DNA of 10,729 nt from DATBFX01 sp036558305 (GTDB lineage Bacteria > Chloroflexota > Chloroflexia > Thermomicrobiales > UBA6265), in assembly GCA_036558305.1 (NCBI GenBank), contig DATBFX010000441.1, positions 1-10,729 on the forward strand, in the 5' to 3' direction. Numbering within the stretch: the first letter of the stretch is position 1; each line of letters begins with the position of its first letter. Position numbers and translations under genes: made by a program. This document shows, in pieces, positions 6,573 through 10,729 of the stretch. Below the pieces are notes generated by a model that had not been told where the DNA came from, did not search any database, and saw nothing but the letters and a program-made list of their open reading frames with translations.

Positions 6573-7511
6573 ATGGACGGTCACCGCTTCGACGAGTGGG
6601 CGCGGTCGCTGGCCGCGCCCGGTTCCCGGCGGCGCGTACTGGCGGGCCTCGTCGCCGGCGCCCTGGGCCTGGCCGGCGTGCGCGAGGGCGGTGCCGTGGC
6701 CTGCCGGGCGCCGGGCGCTGCCTGCCGCGAGAACGTCAACTGCTGCTCCGGACTTTGCGCCAAGGACGCCGCCGGCCGCCGCGTCTGCCAGTGCCGCACC
6801 GTCGCGGACTGCCCGCGCCCCGACCAATGCCACGACGCGACCTGCCTCGACGGGGTCTGCGGCACGACGGTCCGCCAGGGCCAGGCTTGCAACGACGGCA
6901 GCGCCTGCACGACGGGGGAGACCTGCCAGGCCAATGGCACCTGCGGCGGCACCGCGGTGCCCTGCACGCCCCAGGATCAATGCCACAGCGCCGCCTGCGC
7001 CCCCCGCACCGGCTGCGTCCAGACCCCGCTGACCGGGACCCCGTGCAACGCCGACGACAGCCTCTGCACCCAGAACGATACCTGCCAGGCCGGTACCTGC
7101 GTGCCCGGCACCCCGGTCGTTTGCGCCGCGTCCGATCAGTGCCACGTCGCCGGCACGTGCGACCCGGCGACCGGTCAGTGCTCCAACCCGGCCAAGCCCG
7201 ACGGCACCGCCTGCAACGACGGCAACGCCTGTACCCAGACCGACACCTGCCAAAGCGGCGTCTGCGTCGGGGGCAATCCAGTCTCCTGCCCATCGGGAAC
7301 CGAATGCGTGAACGGTGGCTGCTTCGACATCGGCAGCGCTGCGTGCACCAACGTCTGTGGCATCTCCTGTCAAAAATGCGTCGGCTCGGTCCCCGGGAGC
7401 GGGAACTTCCTCTGCGCCAACCTAACCAATACTTTCTGCACCAGTAACGCGGACTGTCCTGTGGGTCAGGCGTGCGGGATTGGTGCTCGCGTTTGCATCA
7501 CGCCCTGCTAG
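6573..7511 (+). CDS. Tat-exported cysteine-rich repeat protein
   Basis: 312 residues. The leader MDGHRFDEWARSLAAPGSRR continues into RVLAGLVAGALGLAGV: a twin-arginine motif (S18, R19-R21) before a hydrophobic segment and a likely cleavage site near AVA (41-43), so the protein should be exported folded by Tat. The mature part has about 44 cysteines. Residues 44-74 show the spacing C-x6-C-x5-CC-x3-C-x9-C-x-C of a cystine-knot fold. Then come about three units of 51-54 residues marked by DQCH (84, 135, 188), ACNDG (105, 213; PCNAD at 157) and TCQ (117, 170, 225). Such CNDGNACT/TCQ repeats are known from exported proteins of myxobacteria and relatives; their function is generally unknown. A final block has CGISCQKC (262-269). 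It is not a phage structural protein by appearance. It is followed by a strong palindrome. Confidence 0.8.
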   Translation: MDGHRFDEWARSLAAPGSRRRVLAGLVAGALGLAGVREGGAVACRAPGAACRENVNCCSGLCAKDAAGRRVCQCRTVADCPRPDQCHDATCLDGVCGTTVRQGQACNDGSACTTGETCQANGTCGGTAVPCTPQDQCHSAACAPRTGCVQTPLTGTPCNADDSLCTQNDTCQAGTCVPGTPVVCAASDQCHVAGTCDPATGQCSNPAKPDGTACNDGNACTQTDTCQSGVCVGGNPVSCPSGTECVNGGCFDIGSAACTNVCGISCQKCVGSVPGSGNFLCANLTNTFCTSNADCPVGQACGIGARVCITPC

Positions 7512-7533
7512 CGCCTTGGCAGGCAGATCGTTG

Positions 7534-7559
7534 CGGGGCGCGGCACGTGCCGCGCCCCG
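7534..7559. terminator. Perfect 26-bp palindrome between convergent genes
   Basis: The sequence from 7534 to 7559 equals its own reverse complement, centred on GCACGTGC. It lies 23 nt after the Cys-rich gene stop and 20 nt after the capsid gene stop on the other strand. A short T-rich stretch (7560-7572) follows on the plus strand; none follows on the minus strand. It probably ends transcription from the plus strand well and from the capsid side less well. Confidence 0.65.
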
Positions 7560-7578
7560 TCCCTTCGTTTTCGTCCGA

Positions 7579-8472
7579 CTACGGCAGGATCCCCTTGACC
7601 CGGGCCACGCCGAGCAGCGAGAAGAAGGCAACGCCGGCGTACCACTTGATCCGCCAGCGCGTCGCGTCCTTCGTCTCCAGCTCGCCGATCGGGTCGATCT
7701 GGATGCCGCCGTGCTCCAACCCCATCACCCCGTCGCCCTGCCCGAACTTGACCGCGTAGATGGAGGAGCAGACGGCCCCGCTCGTCCCCTGCGTTTGCGT
7801 GTCGAGGATGAAGTCGTCGGTGAGGAGGGGAATGCCGTCGTAGAAGAGCGCGCGCCGGCCGAAGGCGTCGACCCCGGTTTCGAGCAGGTTCCCCGAGGCC
7901 CGGCGCAGGTTCGACAGCTTCCGCCGCGACCGCCGGCTGCAGAAGATGGCGTCCGGTTTCCCCGGCAGGACCAGGTCGATCAGTTGGTCCATCATGTCGA
8001 GGGTGAGTTGGGCGCCGTTGGTGCCGGCGCTGATCTCCTGCCCGGTGCCGTTGAGCACCTTGGTCAGCCCGTCGAAACTCTTGGCATCGACGCCGGTGTC
8101 GCCGTTGAAAAAGGTGTCGCTCCACTTCTGCGCCACCGACTTGGCCCGGTTCCGGATCACCTCCGCCTCGATGTCGTTCGGGTCGGCGTAGGTGGCCTGG
8201 AGGAAGTTGTCGACGTCGGCGTCGCCGCCGAGGATCTTCAGCGTCGCCTGCACCTGGGTGAAGGTCGGGGTGCCCTCGACCCAGGTGTCGCCGACGTCGT
8301 AGAAACTCGCCGCCGGCATCGTCGCCTCGCGGTTGTACGTCACGGCGGTCCCGGTCACCTCCATGAACGGAAGCAACGCGAGAACCTGGGACTCCTTCAC
8401 GATGGTCTCGATCACTCCCCGCAGGAGGAGATCGTTGGTCAGCTTGGCCGCCTCGGCCTTGGTCATTGCCAC
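7579..8472 (-). CDS. Phage major capsid protein
   Basis: 297 residues from a GTG at 8472 with AAGGAG 9 nt upstream; the ATG two codons later (8466) would be 15 nt away. The protein starts MAMTKAEAAKLTNDLLLRG and has PFMEVTGTAVTYNREATMPA, a run ending FYDVGDTWVEGTPTFTQ, LKILGGDADVDNFL, TFFNGD and FDGLTKVL. These resemble major capsid proteins of siphovirus-type prophages with the HK97 fold. The C-terminal half (KPDAIFCSRRSRRKLSNLRR, LLTDDFILDTQTQG, WRIKWYAGVAFFSLLGVARV) fits the A- and P-domain strands. It is of normal length and directly follows the scaffold-position gene. A capsid maturation protease gene is not seen nearby. The fold assignment is inference from pattern and context, but the capsid call itself is fairly secure. 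Confidence 0.8.
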   Translation of the reverse strand: MAMTKAEAAKLTNDLLLRGVIETIVKESQVLALLPFMEVTGTAVTYNREATMPAASFYDVGDTWVEGTPTFTQVQATLKILGGDADVDNFLQATYADPNDIEAEVIRNRAKSVAQKWSDTFFNGDTGVDAKSFDGLTKVLNGTGQEISAGTNGAQLTLDMMDQLIDLVLPGKPDAIFCSRRSRRKLSNLRRASGNLLETGVDAFGRRALFYDGIPLLTDDFILDTQTQGTSGAVCSSIYAVKFGQGDGVMGLEHGGIQIDPIGELETKDATRWRIKWYAGVAFFSLLGVARVKGILP

Positions 8473-8496
8473 GTTGGGGCGCTCCTTATCAGTAGT

Positions 8497-8573
8497 GAGC
8501 TTCGAGCTTCGAGCTTGATGGTGCGCGCCCTCCGGCGCGGTGCCGATAACTCGAAGCTCGAAGCTCGAAGCTC
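8497..8573. repeat. Heptamer inverted-repeat element between 108-aa and capsid genes
   Basis: Perfect 20-bp arms (8497-8516 and 8554-8573) are built of GAGCTTC units and their complement, with a 37-nt spacer that itself holds a 6-bp stem, CGCGCC/GGCGCG (8524-8529, 8534-8539). The right end runs directly into the TAA of the 108-aa gene (8575-8577). The left end is followed closely by the AAGGAG of the capsid gene. The folded mRNA would present this ribosome-binding site just after a long hairpin. Confidence 0.9.
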
Positions 8574-8574
8574 G

Positions 8575-8901
8575 TTACTTCGTCCGGTTGGCGAGACCGC
8601 GGCGGATTTTCTCCGCGGTCGGCAAGGTCGCGGGGTCGACGACGATGGTCGCCCCGCCCGCCGGTACGACCGGCGGGGTGGTGACGGCCGTGGGTTGCCG
8701 GTCGATGACGCCCGCGTAGGCGGCGCGTGCGGCTTCCACCGAGGCCGTCAGTTCGGCGACGGTGCTTCCCGTCACCAGTTCCGGCACCACGTCCGGGTGT
8801 GCCCGCAGGATCAACTCCCGCACCGCCGCCAGATCTTCGGCCGAGACCGTGGTTCCGGCGCTTGTCGATTCGGGGATGTCGTTTTCGATCACGGGTTCCA
8901 C
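8575..8901 (-). CDS. Small phage protein in the scaffold position
   Basis: 108 residues from a GTG at 8901 with AGGAG 9 nt upstream. The N-terminus is acidic (MEPVIENDIPESTSAGTTVS), followed by a helical stretch with DLAAVRELILRAHPDVVPEL and VAELTASVEAARAAYAGVID, then a Pro/Val-rich linker (about 70-90) and a basic end TAEKIRRGLANRTK. An acidic helical body with a short basic tail, encoded directly before the major capsid gene, is what small scaffolding proteins look like, since the basic tail contacts the capsid subunits. I see no catalytic motif and no membrane segment. The scaffold call is inference from position and composition; a head decoration or packaging accessory protein is equally compatible. 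Confidence 0.6.
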   Translation of the reverse strand: MEPVIENDIPESTSAGTTVSAEDLAAVRELILRAHPDVVPELVTGSTVAELTASVEAARAAYAGVIDRQPTAVTTPPVVPAGGATIVVDPATLPTAEKIRRGLANRTK

Positions 8902-8937
8902 GTTCGATCTCCTGTCTCACCATGGATTGCGGCGACC

Positions 8938-9049
8938 GGTTGGGGTAGCGGAGGGCCCCGCGCCCTCCCGGTCTCATTGGCGCGTCTTTCCCCTTCGGAG
9001 GTGGCGCCATCGAACGCGGGAGGGCACGGGGCCCTCCCCTACCCCAACC
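8938..9049. repeat. 112-bp inverted repeat, MITE- or REP-like
   Basis: Arms of 33 nt (8938-8970 and 9017-9049) are complementary at 31 of 33 positions. The outer ends read GGTTGGGGTAG. The 46-nt spacer contains an inner TGGCGC/GCGCCA pair (8978-8983, 9004-9009), so the whole could form a branched cruciform. It has no seven-base period and no coding sequence, which sets it apart from the heptamer elements. It lies between the terminase stop and the 108-aa gene. Confidence 0.8.
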
Positions 9050-9062
9050 GTGTCGTTTTCTG

Positions 9063-9090
9063 TCGGCCATCGGCTGTTGGCTGTCGGCTC
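9063..9090. repeat. Degenerate heptamer array after the terminase stop
   Basis: Four seven-base units, TCGGCCA, TCGGCTG, TTGGCTG and TCGGCTC, directly adjoin the terminase stop (9089-9091). No opposed partner array is seen on the other side of the 112-bp inverted repeat, so this may be a half element. Confidence 0.6.
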
Positions 9091-10678
9091 ACCTCCCGAC
9101 CGCGCGGCGCGGTCGCCAATCGACGTCGTCGAGGGCGGCGGTCAACGCCGCGCTGATCACCAGGTCGTCGTGTCCGCGTGCGGCCGGGACGGACCAGCGG
9201 AGCAACTTGCCCGGCCCCGGTACCGTTTCGTAGGTCGTCTCTCGCAGTTGGTCCCAGTAGAGCGCCGTCAGCCGCCCCTCCGGGGTGCCGCTCGCCGAAT
9301 CGTCGGCGTACTCCTTGAAGCGACCGCCGTCGATCAGGGCCAGGAAATCCCAACCGAGGGCACTCTTGCTGGCCGCGGTGAAGAGGTACGGGATCACCGT
9401 CACCGGTGTCCGCCCACTTCGCCGCTCGCCGAGCGCCGCCGCCAGGAACGAGGCCAACCCCGCCCCGACCCCCGTCGCATCGACCACCACCACGCTCGTC
9501 CGCCACACCTCCCGCGCCAGATCGACGATCCGTGCGTGGAGCATGGTGTGTTTCTCCCCGGTCCAGGCGAGCCGGTCGACGACGCGGTACGTTGGGAGAC
9601 GGACAGACGGACTGACGGACAGTAGCAACGACCGTTCTCCGTCTGTCCGTCTGTCCGTCTGTCCGTCTCCCCCGTTCACCTCGACGACGGTCAGCGCCGT
9701 GCTGTCCCGCCCGGGTGCCCTCTGGGCGACGTCGTCGAAGGCGAGTGGGCCGGTGCCGGCTTCTTCTTCGCCGGCGACGTCGATCAGGAGGGCGTAGCGT
9801 TTGCCGGGTTCGGCGTGGTGGCGGCGCGGGTGGTCGCCGCGCATCTGGGCGAGGCGGTGGGCCGGAAAGAGCCCGCCCTCGCCGTCCAACTCTTCGAGGC
9901 AGTACTCGGTTTTGATGAACGGGTGGTTGGCGCCGAGTTGGGCGATCCGCGCCCGGACCCGCTCGCCGTAGGCCGGGAGATCGATCGCGACCCGTTCCCA
10001 GGGCACGCGCCAGACGCGCTTGACGCCGTCCTGCCGCTCCATCTCCTCCAGGTGGCGCATCTGCCGCGCGAGGAGGGTGTTCCGGCTCCAAACGGTGCCC
10101 ATGAAGACCGTCGTCGCGTTCGTCGAAGCGGCCATCGGGTCGAAGACGGCGTCCCAGACTTCGGGTTTGATGTCCTGGGCCTCGTTGGCGACCAGCAACA
10201 GGTCGGCCGTTTGCCCCCGCGCGTTCGCCCCCGGTGAGGCCGAGAGGAAGCGGGCCGAAGCCCGGTTGCAGTAGACCGCGTAGCCGTCGCGGACGTGCGT
10301 CAGTCGCGCGGTGAACGGGTTGGCGAGCCGGTCGAGGAGGCGGTCCCGCGTCAACGCTGCCTGGGGGTGGAACGTCGGCGCGCCGACGACGGCGTTGCCG
10401 CCTACCTCCCGGTACCGGCTGAGCAGGAACGCCAGCAACTGCGCCAGCAGTTCGTCCTTTCCCGCCTGCCGGCTAAAAACGATCGCGAACTGCCGCCCGA
10501 GGTGCCGCGCGATGCTGTCGGCGATTGCCTGCGCGGGCTCGACCTGGTAGGAGCGGAGGTGGCGGCGGGTCAGCACCACCTCGGAGAACTTGCCGACCTT
10601 CTCGAAACTCTGAACCAAATCGTCCGGTAGATCGTTCCGGCGGACCGGTGTCGTCGCGTCGTTTTCAACGTTTGTCAC
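9089..10678 (-). CDS. terL: Phage terminase large subunit
   Basis: 529 residues from a GTG at 10678 (weak AGGGTGAGG upstream); no earlier start fits in the visible sequence. It is the ATP-driven motor and nuclease that fills the capsid through the portal. Visible parts: RSYQVEPAQ adenine-binding region (42-50), Walker A-like SRQAGKDE (69-76), Walker B-like LLLVANEAQD (160-169), coupling motif VFMGTVW (191-197), and an RNase H-like nuclease with D300 (LLIDVAG), D325 (RDSTALTVVEV), D400 (VVVDATGVGAG) and D504/D505 (GHDDLVISA). Length is normal. Two oddities are seen: N165 stands where most relatives have Asp before the catalytic Glu, and residues 336-362 are encoded by an inserted hairpin repeat between two nuclease strands. 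The small terminase subunit would be expected to the right, outside the window. Confidence 0.9.
   Translation of the reverse strand: MTNVENDATTPVRRNDLPDDLVQSFEKVGKFSEVVLTRRHLRSYQVEPAQAIADSIARHLGRQFAIVFSRQAGKDELLAQLLAFLLSRYREVGGNAVVGAPTFHPQAALTRDRLLDRLANPFTARLTHVRDGYAVYCNRASARFLSASPGANARGQTADLLLVANEAQDIKPEVWDAVFDPMAASTNATTVFMGTVWSRNTLLARQMRHLEEMERQDGVKRVWRVPWERVAIDLPAYGERVRARIAQLGANHPFIKTEYCLEELDGEGGLFPAHRLAQMRGDHPRRHHAEPGKRYALLIDVAGEEEAGTGPLAFDDVAQRAPGRDSTALTVVEVNGGDGQTDRRTDGERSLLLSVSPSVRLPTYRVVDRLAWTGEKHTMLHARIVDLAREVWRTSVVVVDATGVGAGLASFLAAALGERRSGRTPVTVIPYLFTAASKSALGWDFLALIDGGRFKEYADDSASGTPEGRLTALYWDQLRETTYETVPGPGKLLRWSVPAARGHDDLVISAALTAALDDVDWRPRRAVGR
9594..9671. repeat. In-frame octamer inverted repeat inside the terminase gene
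   Basis: Arms of 29 nt (9594-9622 and 9643-9671) are complementary at 28 of 29 positions with a 20-nt loop. The repeated unit is eight bases (GACGGACA and complement). Total length is 78 nt, exactly 26 codons, with no stop in the terminase frame. It encodes a hydrophilic Asp/Arg/Thr stretch (DGQTDRRTDGERS) followed by SVSPSVRLP. The flanking protein reads smoothly without it, from TALTVVEV to YRVVDRLAWTG. Confidence 0.9.
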
Positions 10679-10689
10679 ACCTCACCCTG

Positions 10690-10717
10690 GTCGGGAGTCG
10701 GGAGTCGGGAGTCGGGA
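10690..10717. repeat. Heptamer array upstream of the terminase gene
   Basis: Four perfect GTCGGGA copies lie 11 nt before the terminase start on its upstream side. The sequence to the right, GTAATAAGCTCG, ends with the window, so an opposed partner array may exist beyond the edge. Confidence 0.85.
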
Positions 10718-10729
10718 GTAATAAGCTCG

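Noticed and set aside
7480..9156. Long plus-strand open frame opposite the capsid and 108-aa genes
   Set aside because: It runs antisense to well-supported phage genes, is rich in residues expected from reversed GC-rich codons, and crosses three repeat elements. It is a shadow of high GC.
1..10729. tRNA, rRNA, attachment site or integrase
   Set aside because: No cloverleaf with a tRNA arm consensus, no rRNA-like stretch, no long direct repeats flanking the phage genes and no recombinase motif were found; the element's borders may lie outside.

Overview
The window is a high-GC stretch carrying the head and packaging genes of a tailed phage, most likely an integrated, decayed or domesticated element in a bacterial chromosome. 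The host looks like a Chloroflexota/Thermomicrobia-type bacterium. That is an inference from the high GC, the many GTG starts and the Tat-exported Cys-rich protein whose leader resembles those common in that group; it is not proven by any marker gene. All phage genes lie on the minus strand, so the functional order runs right to left.

Right block (10729 to 7579): terminase large subunit (GTG start at 10678), a 108-aa small protein in the usual scaffold position, and the major capsid protein. Middle block (5728 to 7511): two plus-strand genes that do not look like phage structural genes. They are a 216-aa protein with an apparent internal duplication and a 312-aa Tat-exported, cysteine-rich repeat protein. 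A perfect 26-bp palindrome separates the second from the convergent capsid gene. Left block (5575 to 1186): SPP1-type portal, head-tail connector-like protein, a free-standing 95-aa MuF-type Cys/His domain, and a 600-aa beta-propeller-like protein that probably belongs to the tail or virion surface. At the far left (1021 to 1) a lower-GC pair of minus-strand genes begins: a TIGR04255-family protein and, overlapping it by TGATG, the start of an unrecognised protein that runs off the window.

The most unusual content is a set of short-period tandem repeats arranged as inverted repeats. Heptamer arrays with different sequences (GAGCTTC, CGCAGCT, GTTCGGG, TCGGCTG, GTCGGGA) sit between stop codon and next ribosome-binding site at nearly every phage gene junction, usually with an opposed partner array so that the transcript could fold. 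One related element, with an octamer unit, lies in frame inside the terminase gene and adds about 26 codons between two strands of its nuclease domain. Another forms the C-terminus of the portal, and a decayed one probably forms the C-terminus of the 216-aa plus-strand protein. Four element ends share AGTA-R-Y-GAGCT-K-CG, and in two cases that end supplies the stop codon of the upstream gene. A separate 112-bp inverted repeat with 33-bp arms lies between the terminase and the 108-aa gene.

The genes together could build and fill a capsid (terminase, scaffold candidate, capsid, portal, connector). No integrase, lysis gene, tape measure, tail sheath or tube gene is visible here, so the window alone cannot decide between a working prophage, a remnant and a domesticated particle.
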